Positions 1 to 6,642 of a stretch of DNA of 8,016 nt are shown here, in pieces. How positions within the stretch are numbered: position 1 is the first letter of the stretch; each line of letters starts with the position of its first letter. The position numbers were made by a program, and so were the translations under genes. The DNA is from Gammaproteobacteria bacterium. GTDB taxonomy: Bacteria > Pseudomonadota > Gammaproteobacteria > HK1. The stretch lies in assembly GCA_020444775.1 (NCBI GenBank), contig JAGRHX010000084.1, positions 1-8,016 on the forward strand, in the 5' to 3' direction. Below the pieces are notes generated by a model that saw only the letters and a list, made by a program, of their open reading frames with translations, did not search any database and was not told the origin of the DNA.

Positions 1-2
1 CG

Positions 3-1388
3 GTGCCGGTCGCTGCAGCAGCGTCGGACGCCAGCGCGATGCGTGCGAACGGCGCGCGTGCCGACGACCCGGAAGTACCGCAAGCGCTGCTCGTCGCGGA
101 CGGGTGGTGTCGGCAGGGCGACCAGCTGTGGTGCCGCGGCGGCGGCTGGCTGCTGCGTGCTCGCCTGGCCGATCCGGACGAGACCTTGCCGGCGGTGGCA
201 GTCGCCGATCTGCTGCTCGAGGCGTTGCATGGGGGGGTAGAGTCCAGCAACCGTCCGGATGGCCGCCGGCCACCGTGGGAGCTGATGCAGTCGAGGATCT
301 TCCTGGCGCAGTCGTTAGCGCGGGAGGTCCGTCGCATGGAAGAGGCGGTGCAGTCTGGCCTGTCGCAGATGGCCGATGGTTTCCTGCTGGTCAACCATCT
401 GGGCGTGGTGATGCTGGCAAACCGACGCGCGGCCGACTTCTTCGCCGCCCGTGACGAGGCCGCGCTACAGGGCACCTCGGCGCTCGCGCAGCTCGAGCTT
501 CTGGGGGCAGACGAGCACAGCTGGCGCGAGGATCTGGTCGCCGCCCTGAGCCGCACGGCGTCACCGCAGAGAAATGCGGTCGGGCGCGACGGCACCGACC
601 TGCGCGTGCAGTTCTCACCGGTGGACGACGCGGCGTCGGGAAGCGCGCTGGTGGTGAATCTCGCCGATGTCACGCGTCTGCGGGAGGCCGAGCGCCGGCG
701 CGCCGAGCTGGTCTCCTTCCTGTCGCACGACCTGCGCTCGCCACTGGTCTCGTTGCTGGCCCTGAGCGCCCTGGCCGGTGAGACGGGACGGCTCGAGGAG
801 CTGCCGGCGTTGTTCGAACGGGCTCGGGGCTACACCGCTCGGTCGCTGCATATGGTCGACCAGTTCCTGCTGCTGCTGCGGGCCGAGAACGATGCGACGG
901 TCCGAGACGAGGAGGTCGACCTGGTCAGCGTCGCCCTGAATGCCTTCGACGCCGCCTGGGCCGACGCCAGCGCGCGTGGCATCGAGCTGGTGCAGGCGCC
1001 CGTCGACGAGGATGTCTGGATCCGGGGTGACGCGGAACTCGTCGAACGAGTGCTGAACAACCTCATCTCCAATGCAATCAAGTACAGCGACGACGGTGGC
1101 CGGGTCGAGCTGGCGGTCACCTGCAGTGGGGGCCAAAGACCCATGGCCCGGGTGAGCGTGAGCGATGATGGACCTGGCATCGCGGCCGAGGATCTGCCGC
1201 GTCTGTTCAATCGTTTCGAACGACTCGAGGAAGGACGTAAGCGTGCCGGTGGTATGGGGCTCGGGCTGGCCTTCGTCAAATCGGTGGTGGACCGCCACGG
1301 CGGCACGGTGGAGGTCGACAGCACACCCGGTCAGGGCACGACCTTCAGCGTCTCGTTGCCGCGGATAGACGCGCCGGATATCGAGTGA
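3..1388 (+). CDS. PAS-domain sensor histidine kinase, probably 5'-truncated by window edge
   Basis: This is a two-component sensor kinase that would autophosphorylate on a histidine and pass phosphate to a response regulator. Residue numbers count from a GTG at position 3. Residues ~110-225 form a PAS-like sensor domain (MADGFLLVNHLGVVMLANRRA at about 123-143). Residues ~230-295 form the HisKA dimerisation domain, with H-box SFLSHDLRSPL and phospho-acceptor His242. Residues ~340-455 form the HATPase_c domain: N-box LNNLISNAIKYS (351-362), G1 DDGPGI (388-393), F-box LFNRFERL (401-408) and G2 GGMGLGL (416-422). All catalytic boxes are intact. No transmembrane segment is visible, and residues 1-95 match no domain I recognise. 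The frame is open to the left edge, so the GTG may be internal and the sensor or membrane part may lie upstream. The H-box style recalls CHASE2-type kinases, but that is only an impression. The gene converges on hyuB with 58 nt between them. No response regulator is in view. Confidence 0.93.
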   Translation: MPVAAAASDASAMRANGARADDPEVPQALLVADGWCRQGDQLWCRGGGWLLRARLADPDETLPAVAVADLLLEALHGGVESSNRPDGRRPPWELMQSRIFLAQSLAREVRRMEEAVQSGLSQMADGFLLVNHLGVVMLANRRAADFFAARDEAALQGTSALAQLELLGADEHSWREDLVAALSRTASPQRNAVGRDGTDLRVQFSPVDDAASGSALVVNLADVTRLREAERRRAELVSFLSHDLRSPLVSLLALSALAGETGRLEELPALFERARGYTARSLHMVDQFLLLLRAENDATVRDEEVDLVSVALNAFDAAWADASARGIELVQAPVDEDVWIRGDAELVERVLNNLISNAIKYSDDGGRVELAVTCSGGQRPMARVSVSDDGPGIAAEDLPRLFNRFERLEEGRKRAGGMGLGLAFVKSVVDRHGGTVEVDSTPGQGTTFSVSLPRIDAPDIE

Positions 1389-1395
1389 GCGTCGG

Positions 1396-1424
1396 CGTCG
1401 ACACGGCGATCCGCGTCATCGACG
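1396..1424. other. Weak inverted repeat in the convergent kinase/hyuB gap
   Basis: The 58-nt gap between the two convergent stop codons contains CGTCGA (1396-1401) and its reverse complement TCGACG (1419-1424), with a small CGG/CCG pairing inside. A hairpin here could help terminate transcripts from both sides. There is no T-tract on either strand, so a classical intrinsic terminator is not supported. Confidence 0.25.
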
Positions 1425-1446
1425 ACCGACTTCGCGCACGCTCTGC

Positions 1447-3219
1447 TCAGGGTTGCTCAGCGTGGCGTAGCAACTCGATGTGTTCCTGTGCCGCGTGCAC
1501 CAGCGTCTCGCCATAGTCCGCGAGTGCCCGTTCCAGACTGACCTTCTCCTCGAGCAGATCCAGCGCCAGCGCCTTGGCGCTGCGCATGGCGGGCTCCCCC
1601 AGCCCGGCGCCACCCGGCGTTTCCATGCGTATCGATTCACCCGCGCTCAGACGTAGCAGGCGTTGCTTGGGGTCGAGGATCTGGGCCTGATTGGTGCCGT
1701 GGTTGCGCACCACACGGCACGGTCCTGGTGGTAGACCGCCTTGTACGCCGGCGCCGGCGGTCTTGAAGCCATCGGCACGCCCGGAAAAGGTCGTGTCGTT
1801 CTCGAGGATCCGCACCTGACGGGCAATGCCGAGCCCGCCGCGATAGCGACCGGCGCCACCGGAATCCGGGATCAGGGCGTACTCGTCCACGCGTAAGGGG
1901 TACTCGAGCTCCACCGCCTCGGCGGGCATGTTCAGCGAATTGGTGATGTGCACATGCGCGGCGTCCATGCCGTCGGTGCTACCACGGGCACCGATGCCGC
2001 CACCGACGGTCTCGAGATAGACATAGGTGCCCGCACGGCGTTGATGGGCGCCGGAGAAGACCATGGCGGCGAGCACGTCGTGACTGCCGGCCATCGTGCG
2101 CGACTCCGGCAGCAGCTCGGCGAAGGCGGCGAAGATGGCGCCGGCGAGCTTCTGGCAGGTGGTGGTACGGGCACCGACCGCGGCCGGATAGTGGGGATTC
2201 AAGATGCTGCCAGCAGGTACCCGCAGCTCGAGGCCGTCGAACAAGCCGCTGTTCGGCGGCAGGTCCGGGTCGACCAGGGCCTTGACAGCATAGGCGACGG
2301 TGGCCAGCACACCGCTGGGCATGACGTTGAAGGCGCCTCGGGACTGTGCGCCAGTGCCGCTGAAGTCCAGCTGCATGGATTCGCCACGGATGCGGATGTG
2401 GGTCTGGATTGGCACCTGGTCGCCACCGGTGCCGTCGTCGTCCATATAGCTGGCGCCATGGTAGTCGCCGTCCGGCAGCGCCTGTATTCCGCTGGCCAGA
2501 CGACGTCGCGTATAGCGCAGCAGGTCGGCGATGGCCGCCTCCGTCTGATCCAGACCTTCGCGTGTGACCAGCTCGCGGAGCTTGTCCACGCCGCTGCGGT
2601 TGGTGGCGAGCTGAACCTCGAGGTCCAGGACCCGATCCTCGGGCTCACGCGTGTTGCAGACGATGAGGTCCAGGACGTTGTGGTCGAGGTGGTCCTCGCG
2701 CGCTATCCGCACCGGCGGGATACGCACGCCCTCCTCGAAGATGCTGGCCGCGTCCGGGGTGATGGAACCGGGTACCACACCACCCACGTCGGCGTGGTGA
2801 CCCACGCAGCCGACCAGGAAGCGTACCCGGTCGTCGACGAAGACCGGCGTGAGCACCGAGATATCCGGCAGATGGGTGCCGCCGGCCAGATAGGCGTCGT
2901 TGCAGATGAACGCGTCGCCCGGCCGCATCTCGTGCACCGGGTGTCTTGCCAGCAGCGCCCGCGCGCCGCCGATCAGCGAACCCAGGTGAATGGGGATGTG
3001 CGCCGCCTGGGCGATGACCTGCCCCTGGCTGTCGAACAACGCCACCGAGCAGTCGCGGCGTTCCTTGATGTTGGGTGAGAACGAGGCCCGCACCAGTTGC
3101 GCGCCCATCTCCTCGGTAATCGCGAGCAGACGTTGGTTGAAGACCTCGACGCGTACCGGGTCGCTGATGGCGGCATCACCGTGAACCGGCGTTGTCGAGC
3201 TCGGGGCGTTGTTGCTCAT
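1447..3219 (-). CDS. hyuB: Hydantoinase B/oxoprolinase family protein (HyuB)
   Basis: A 590-aa subunit of the hydantoinase B / acetone carboxylase alpha superfamily. Known members work with HyuA in ATP-dependent hydrolysis of N-methylhydantoin, 5-oxoproline or lactams, or in ketone carboxylation. Family motifs run in order: SFSPNIKERRDCS (46-58), CNDAYLAGGTHLPDI (106-120), HHADVGG (141-147), EGVRIPP (163-169), CNTREPEDRVLDL (188-200), LDFSGTGAQSRGAFN (284-298), PDSGGAGRYRGGLG (451-464) and TPGGAGLG (534-541). The His/Asp-rich 113-145 stretch is the likely metal/substrate region by family analogy. Length is normal for the family, with a helical tail after about 545. The ATG is the most upstream start possible, because a TAG codon directly precedes it in frame. 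A GTG at codon 12 is an alternative. The Shine-Dalgarno is weak. It is probably cotranscribed with hyuA, but a 155-nt repeat-bearing spacer lies between them. No small third subunit is present, which argues against a true acetone carboxylase. The substrate is unknown. Confidence 0.93.
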   Translation of the reverse strand: MSNNAPSSTTPVHGDAAISDPVRVEVFNQRLLAITEEMGAQLVRASFSPNIKERRDCSVALFDSQGQVIAQAAHIPIHLGSLIGGARALLARHPVHEMRPGDAFICNDAYLAGGTHLPDISVLTPVFVDDRVRFLVGCVGHHADVGGVVPGSITPDAASIFEEGVRIPPVRIAREDHLDHNVLDLIVCNTREPEDRVLDLEVQLATNRSGVDKLRELVTREGLDQTEAAIADLLRYTRRRLASGIQALPDGDYHGASYMDDDGTGGDQVPIQTHIRIRGESMQLDFSGTGAQSRGAFNVMPSGVLATVAYAVKALVDPDLPPNSGLFDGLELRVPAGSILNPHYPAAVGARTTTCQKLAGAIFAAFAELLPESRTMAGSHDVLAAMVFSGAHQRRAGTYVYLETVGGGIGARGSTDGMDAAHVHITNSLNMPAEAVELEYPLRVDEYALIPDSGGAGRYRGGLGIARQVRILENDTTFSGRADGFKTAGAGVQGGLPPGPCRVVRNHGTNQAQILDPKQRLLRLSAGESIRMETPGGAGLGEPAMRSAKALALDLLEEKVSLERALADYGETLVHAAQEHIELLRHAEQP

Positions 3220-3221
3220 CT

Positions 3222-3235
3222 ATAGACTCGTCTAT
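3222..3235. promoter_or_regulatory. Palindrome abutting the hyuB start codon
   Basis: ATAGAC (3222-3227) and GTCTAT (3230-3235) form a perfect 6-bp inverted repeat with a 2-bp centre, ending two bases from the hyuB ATG. It occupies the place where a ribosome binding site would be expected, and no good Shine-Dalgarno is seen there. It could be a protein-binding site or an mRNA element affecting hyuB translation. No function is shown. Confidence 0.35.
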
Positions 3236-3289
3236 GGGCTGGTCGCTGGGCTTGCCTGTATGGGCTTGCCTGTATTGGGACTCGTCTGT
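3222..3289. repeat. Degenerate 12-14-bp repeat array upstream of hyuB
   Basis: Two perfect 14-bp tandem copies of TGGGCTTGCCTGTA lie at 3247-3260 and 3261-3274. Flanking them are related units: TGGGACTCGTCTGT at 3276-3289 and ATAGACTCGTCT at 3222-3233. GACTCGTCT is shared exactly by these two outer units (3225-3233 and 3279-3287). Read on the minus (hyuA-hyuB transcript) strand, the four units share a core like A(C/T)AG(A/G)C(A/G)AG(C/T)C, and the array ends next to the hyuB ATG. The rest of the spacer (3290-3374) shows nothing I can identify. It could be an operator array, an mRNA leader structure or simple slippage duplication. Confidence 0.7.
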
Positions 3290-3374
3290 TCGGGGCCTTG
3301 TCGGCGCAGTCCTTTCGTGGGCGGTGCGACTGGCGGCGCAGCGTTGCGGATACATCGTGCTGGCGGATGTGCTG

Positions 3375-5492
3375 TCACGGTGCGACGCTCATCAACAGAT
3401 TGCCGTGCTGGTCGACGTCGAGTCGGTCACCGGGGAAGACCACCAGGGTCGAGGTCAGCTCTTCGACGATCAACGGTCCGTGTCGGGTCGAGCCTGGTTG
3501 CAGGCTGTCACGGCTGACGACCTCCACCTCGATCTCGCCGTGCTCGCGGAAGTACACCGGACGCAGATGCCGTGTGTCGGCGTCCGCCCGCGTTGCGGCC
3601 CTGGCAAGCCCGGTGCTCGCAGCGGCCGGGTCGGCACGACTGGCGCTGCCGACCATGGCCATGGCCTTCAGTCTGAGATTGACCACTTCCACCGCCCGGT
3701 CGTCGAGCGCGTAGCCGTAGTGTTGTCGATGCGCGTCCCGAAACCGTCCCTGCAAGGTTCGCAGATCCGGGATCGGCAAACCGCCAATGGCCTGTTCGGC
3801 AAAACCCTCGGCCACCGGCACGGCGATCTCGAAACCCTGTCCGAGATAACGTGCGTCCAGCCGCAGCTCCACGCGCCGGGCGCGGGCCGGCACGGCCTCG
3901 CTGTCGAACCATTGCCCGGCCTCGTCCTGCAGCTCGGCGAACAGCGTTCTCAACGTCGCGGCCTCGCTGTCGACCAGCGCGCACAATCGGGTCCGGACCA
4001 GATCGATGCTCATGTCCGCGACCAGCACGCCGCGCGCGCACATCGCTCCCGGGTCGGCCGGAATCACCACCCGTGTACAGCCGGTCTCGCGCGCGACCGC
4101 GGCGGCCAGCACCGGACCTGCGCCACCGTAGGCCATCAGCGTGAACCGTGACAGCTGGTGTCCCCGTTCGGTCGACACCGCGCGGATGGCTCGCGCGATG
4201 TTCGCGACCGCGATCTGGATGATGCCTTCGGCCGCATGCTGGGTGTCGAGTCCAAGCGGTCGGGCCAGGCGTTCGTGTATGGCCTGACGGGCACGCTCCA
4301 CGTTCAGGGGCAGGCGGCCAGCGAGCAGACCGGCCGGGCTCAGACGACCGAGCACCAGGTTGGCGTCGGTGACCGTCGGTTCCGTGCCGCCCTGATCGTA
4401 GGCGACCGGACCGGGCCAGGCGCCCGCGCTGCGTGGTCCCACCCGCAGCGCGCCGCCACCGTCCACCCAGGCGATGCTGCCGCCGCCGGCGCCGATCACG
4501 TGCACGTCCAGGCTCGGAGACTTGATTGGAAAGCCGGCGACCTCGCGCTCGCCACGCAGCTCTGGGCGGCCACCGGCAATTAGGGAGACGTCGGTGCTGG
4601 TGCCACCGACATCGAAGGCGACCACGTCCGGCTCGTGCAACGTACGTCCCAGGTCGGCGGCGCCGACCACCCCCGCGGCCGGGCCGGACAGGCAGGTACG
4701 TACCGGAAGATCGCAGGCGAGCCGTTCGGAGAGGATGCCGCCGTTGGAATGGAAGGTGTACGGCGCAACCGCTATCCCCAGCTCGCGCAGCCCGGCTGCC
4801 AGCGCACCGATGTAACGGCGCATGGTCGGGCCGACGTAGGCATTGGCGACGGTGGTCGCGGTGCGTTCGAACTCGCGAAACTCCGGCAGCACCTGGTGTG
4901 AGGCGCTGACGAAGACCGCGCCGAGGGCGTTGCGCAGATGCTCGCAGACGCGTTGCTCGTGGGCGGGATTGCGATAGCCGTTCAACAGACAGACGGCGAC
5001 TGCCTCGACGTCCAAGGCGTGCAGCTGTCGACCCAGCTCTTGCAGCTCTTGCAGGTCCAGCGGCCGCAGGATGTCACCGCGGGCGTCGACCCGTTCGTCC
5101 AGCTCCAGACGCAGGTGACGGGGCACCAGCGGCGTGGGTCGACGTCGGCTGTAGTCGTACAGATGCGGACGGGTCTGGCGGGCGATCTCCAGCACGTCTC
5201 GGAAACCACGGGTGGTGATCAGCGCGGTCCGCGCGCCGCGCCGCTCGATCAACAGATTGGTGGCGACGGTGGTGCCATGCCCCAGAAAGCCGATCTGTGT
5301 CGGCGCTGCCCCGGCACTTTCGAGGAGCACGGCCAGTCCATCGAGGATTGCCTGCTCCGGTGCGCGCGGGGTGGACGGGGTCTTGTGACAGGTCAGCGTG
5401 CCGCTGGCGGTGTCGATCAGGCAGAAATCGGTGAAGGTACCGCCGACGTCGATGCCCACTCGATAACGTTTTGGATCCGATGGCTTGGTCAT
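3375..5492 (-). CDS. hyuA: Hydantoinase A/oxoprolinase family ATP-binding subunit (HyuA)
   Basis: A 705-aa protein of the hydantoinase A / oxoprolinase / acetone carboxylase beta family, the ASKHA-fold ATP-dependent partner of HyuB. It is thought to activate the substrate carbonyl by phosphorylation. The N-terminal Hydant_A_N region holds GIDVGGTFTD (13-22, phosphate loop 1) and GHGTTVATNLLIERRGAR (71-88). The central domain holds CLSGPAAGVVGAA (267-279), FDVGGTSTD (293-301, phosphate loop 2), GAGGGSI (334-340), RVGPRSAGAWPGPVAY (350-365), GGTEPTVTDANLVLGRL (368-384) and AYGGAGP (454-460). Residues ~500-705 are the C-terminal domain. Length is normal. The family usually reads SAGA(D/N/H)PGPxCY; here Trp359 and Ala364 replace the polar residue and the cysteine. 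The ATG start has a weak GCAGG just upstream, and an in-frame TAG at 5517-5519 excludes an earlier start. It is divergent from the SDR gene across 215 nt and upstream of hyuB. Exact substrate unknown. Confidence 0.94.
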   Translation of the reverse strand: MTKPSDPKRYRVGIDVGGTFTDFCLIDTASGTLTCHKTPSTPRAPEQAILDGLAVLLESAGAAPTQIGFLGHGTTVATNLLIERRGARTALITTRGFRDVLEIARQTRPHLYDYSRRRPTPLVPRHLRLELDERVDARGDILRPLDLQELQELGRQLHALDVEAVAVCLLNGYRNPAHEQRVCEHLRNALGAVFVSASHQVLPEFREFERTATTVANAYVGPTMRRYIGALAAGLRELGIAVAPYTFHSNGGILSERLACDLPVRTCLSGPAAGVVGAADLGRTLHEPDVVAFDVGGTSTDVSLIAGGRPELRGEREVAGFPIKSPSLDVHVIGAGGGSIAWVDGGGALRVGPRSAGAWPGPVAYDQGGTEPTVTDANLVLGRLSPAGLLAGRLPLNVERARQAIHERLARPLGLDTQHAAEGIIQIAVANIARAIRAVSTERGHQLSRFTLMAYGGAGPVLAAAVARETGCTRVVIPADPGAMCARGVLVADMSIDLVRTRLCALVDSEAATLRTLFAELQDEAGQWFDSEAVPARARRVELRLDARYLGQGFEIAVPVAEGFAEQAIGGLPIPDLRTLQGRFRDAHRQHYGYALDDRAVEVVNLRLKAMAMVGSASRADPAAASTGLARAATRADADTRHLRPVYFREHGEIEVEVVSRDSLQPGSTRHGPLIVEELTSTLVVFPGDRLDVDQHGNLLMSVAP

Positions 5493-5539
5493 GCCTGCGA
5501 TGATAAGGCAAGTGCGCTAGTCGCGGCGCGACGATCTCG

Positions 5540-5575
5540 TCTCACGGCGTGGTTATCGAGGCCACGGGTGTGAGA
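5540..5575. promoter_or_regulatory. Long interrupted inverted repeat in divergent promoter region
   Basis: TCTCAC (5540-5545) and CGTGG (5548-5552) are mirrored by CCACG (5562-5566) and GTGAGA (5570-5575), giving 11 matched base pairs around a 9-nt centre. It lies 48-83 nt upstream of the hyuA ATG and 133-168 nt upstream of the SDR ATG. That placement fits an operator serving one or both divergent promoters. A leader hairpin is the alternative. I cannot pick convincing -35/-10 boxes nearby. Confidence 0.5.
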
Positions 5576-5613
5576 TAGTCGCGGGTGCTCGATTGGTCGT
5601 CGGCGCGGATTGC

Positions 5614-5632
5614 CTGCCGGACGCGCCGGCAG
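5614..5632. promoter_or_regulatory. Perfect 7-bp inverted repeat upstream of SDR gene
   Basis: CTGCCGG (5614-5620) and CCGGCAG (5626-5632) flank a 5-nt centre ACGCG. The length and symmetry fit a dimeric regulator half-site pair or a stable RNA hairpin. No T-tract follows, so a terminator is less likely. It lies about 75-94 nt before the SDR start codon. Confidence 0.4.
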
Positions 5633-5636
5633 ACAA

Positions 5637-5674
5637 AGGCAACGACCCACAGGCAATGACACAGAGGCAACGAC
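5637..5674 (+). repeat. Three 10-bp direct repeats at 14-bp spacing
   Basis: AGGCAACGAC (5637-5646), AGGCAATGAC (5651-5660) and AGGCAACGAC (5665-5674) repeat at an exact 14-bp period, with one substitution in the middle copy and unlike 4-bp linkers (CCAC, ACAG). They end 33 nt before the SDR ATG. They could be activator sites or part of the mRNA leader. Confidence 0.65.
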
Positions 5675-5679
5675 ATTGA

Positions 5680-5693
5680 GGACCGCTTGGTCC
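5680..5693 (+). promoter_or_regulatory. Small hairpin directly before the SDR ribosome binding site
   Basis: GGACC (5680-5684), loop GCTT, GGTCC (5689-5693) form a perfect 5-bp stem whose last base touches the Shine-Dalgarno GGGAGG at 5694-5699. If transcribed, it could affect access to the ribosome binding site or protect the mRNA. Its small size makes chance a fair alternative. Confidence 0.35.
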
Positions 5694-5701
5694 GGGAGGA
5701 G
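5694..5701 (+). promoter_or_regulatory. Strong ribosome binding site that fixes the SDR start
   Basis: GGGAGGAG ends 6 nt before the ATG at 5708, with the GGAGG core 8 nt away. This chooses the ATG at 5708 over an in-frame TTG at 5687, which would lie upstream of the Shine-Dalgarno, and over a second ATG at 5714. Confidence 0.8.
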
Positions 5702-5707
5702 AGATTC

Positions 5708-6628
5708 ATGGGTATGCTCGATGGACAGGTAGCGATCTGCACCGGCTCTGGCAGGGGTGTGGGCGCCGAGGTGGCCAAGCTGATGGCCGCCAACGGGGCC
5801 AGGGTCGTGGTCAATGATCCCGGCGTGGGTGGCGGTGGCGAAGGTGGAGACCAGGCGCCCGCCCAGGCCATCGTCGACGAGATCCGGGCCGCGGGCGGTG
5901 AAGCGGTCGCGAACTACGGCTCGGTGGCGAGCTTCGAGGACTGTCTGAAGATGGTCCAGCAAGCACGCGACGAGTTCGGTGGTCTGCATATCACCTTCAA
6001 TCCGGCCGGTATCCTGCGTGACCGCATGTTCCACAAGATGTCGCCGGACGACTGGCAGGCGGTGATCGATGTGCACCTCACCGGTCACTTCAACGTTGCG
6101 CGCGCGGCTATCAACCTGTTCCGGGAACAGGAGTACGGTCGCATCATCAACGTCAGCTCGACCTCCGGTCTGCTCGGCAACGTCGGCCAGGCGAACTACG
6201 GCGCGGCCAAGCTGGGTATCATTGCCCTGACCCGGATCGTCGCGATGGAGAATGCCTCAAAGGGCATCACCTGCAACGCGATCGCGCCTTCCGCCGACAC
6301 CCGCATGACTCGTTCGGTTCCGACACCGAAGGACCCGGACGCGGCCAAGCTGCGTGAGGAACGCCTGCGCCGCAGTCCGGCCGACGCCATTGCTCCGTTG
6401 TGCGTGTTCCTGGCTTCGCAGCAGGCCAAGGACGTGAATGGTCAGGTATTCCATCAGCGCGGCGCGGAACTGTCCCTGTACGGCCTGCCCAAGCCGGTGC
6501 GCATGGTCCACCACGAGGGCGGCTGGACACCGGAGCTGATCGCGGAGAATGCCATGCCGGCTCTGTCCACCCAGTTCACCTCGCTGGGCGACTCGCGTCT
6601 GCATCACCCGGGGCTGCCGATGGCTTGA
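5708..6628 (+). CDS. SDR family dehydrogenase, MFE-2/3-hydroxyacyl-CoA dehydrogenase-like
   Basis: A 306-aa short-chain dehydrogenase/reductase that would interconvert a hydroxyl and a carbonyl using NAD(P)(H). The cofactor loop is TGSGRGVG (12-19). VVVND (33-37) ends the second strand in Asp37, which points to NAD(H), and a Gly-rich loop follows, as in MFE-2-type hydroxyacyl-CoA dehydrogenase domains. GILRDRMF (101-108) and VHLTGHF (122-128) are also typical of that group. The catalytic residues are Ser151, Tyr164 and Lys168 (NYGAAK). The tail from ~255 (GLPKPVRMVHHEGGWTPELIAENAMPAL) is longer than in classical ~250-aa SDRs and resembles stand-alone MFE-2-like SDRs. The usual NNAG motif reads NPAG (98-101). 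The ATG at 5708 has an excellent ribosome binding site. The gene is divergent from hyuA and first of an SDR-LLM-MFS run. A CoA-thioester or alicyclic hydroxyl substrate is plausible but unproven. Confidence 0.93.
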   Translation: MGMLDGQVAICTGSGRGVGAEVAKLMAANGARVVVNDPGVGGGGEGGDQAPAQAIVDEIRAAGGEAVANYGSVASFEDCLKMVQQARDEFGGLHITFNPAGILRDRMFHKMSPDDWQAVIDVHLTGHFNVARAAINLFREQEYGRIINVSSTSGLLGNVGQANYGAAKLGIIALTRIVAMENASKGITCNAIAPSADTRMTRSVPTPKDPDAAKLREERLRRSPADAIAPLCVFLASQQAKDVNGQVFHQRGAELSLYGLPKPVRMVHHEGGWTPELIAENAMPALSTQFTSLGDSRLHHPGLPMA

Positions 6629-6642
6629 GCCTCCACAGCCGA

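Noticed and set aside
615..1298. 227-residue minus-strand open frame inside the kinase gene
   Set aside because: It is antisense to intact HisKA/HATPase motifs and has no domain of its own.
1948..3078. 376-residue plus-strand open frame opposite hyuB
   Set aside because: Its product has no recognisable domain and low-complexity, frame-shadow composition. The opposite strand carries all HyuB motifs. Long antisense frames are expected in high-GC genes.
3247..3274. The 14-bp tandem copies as a CRISPR array or attachment site
   Set aside because: The units are too short, with no spacers, no cas genes and no integrase or tRNA nearby.
5498..5530. TATCAT on the minus strand as a hyuA -10 box
   Set aside because: It ends only 7 nt before the ATG, and no TTGACA-like box lies about 17 bp upstream. 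Not enough to call a promoter.
3192..5573. Plus-strand open frames opposite hyuA (3192-4151, 4158-4583, 4938-5573)
   Set aside because: They are shadows of the HyuA coding frame with no recognisable motifs or good ribosome binding sites.
5687..5707. TTG at 5687 as the SDR start
   Set aside because: It lies upstream of the strong GGGAGGAG ribosome binding site, which serves the ATG at 5708. Family proteins begin near MLDGQVAI.
5489..6088. 199-residue minus-strand open frame across the divergent region and SDR 5' end
   Set aside because: It covers the SDR cofactor-binding coding region and the repeat-rich promoter region. The product looks like reverse-frame sequence.
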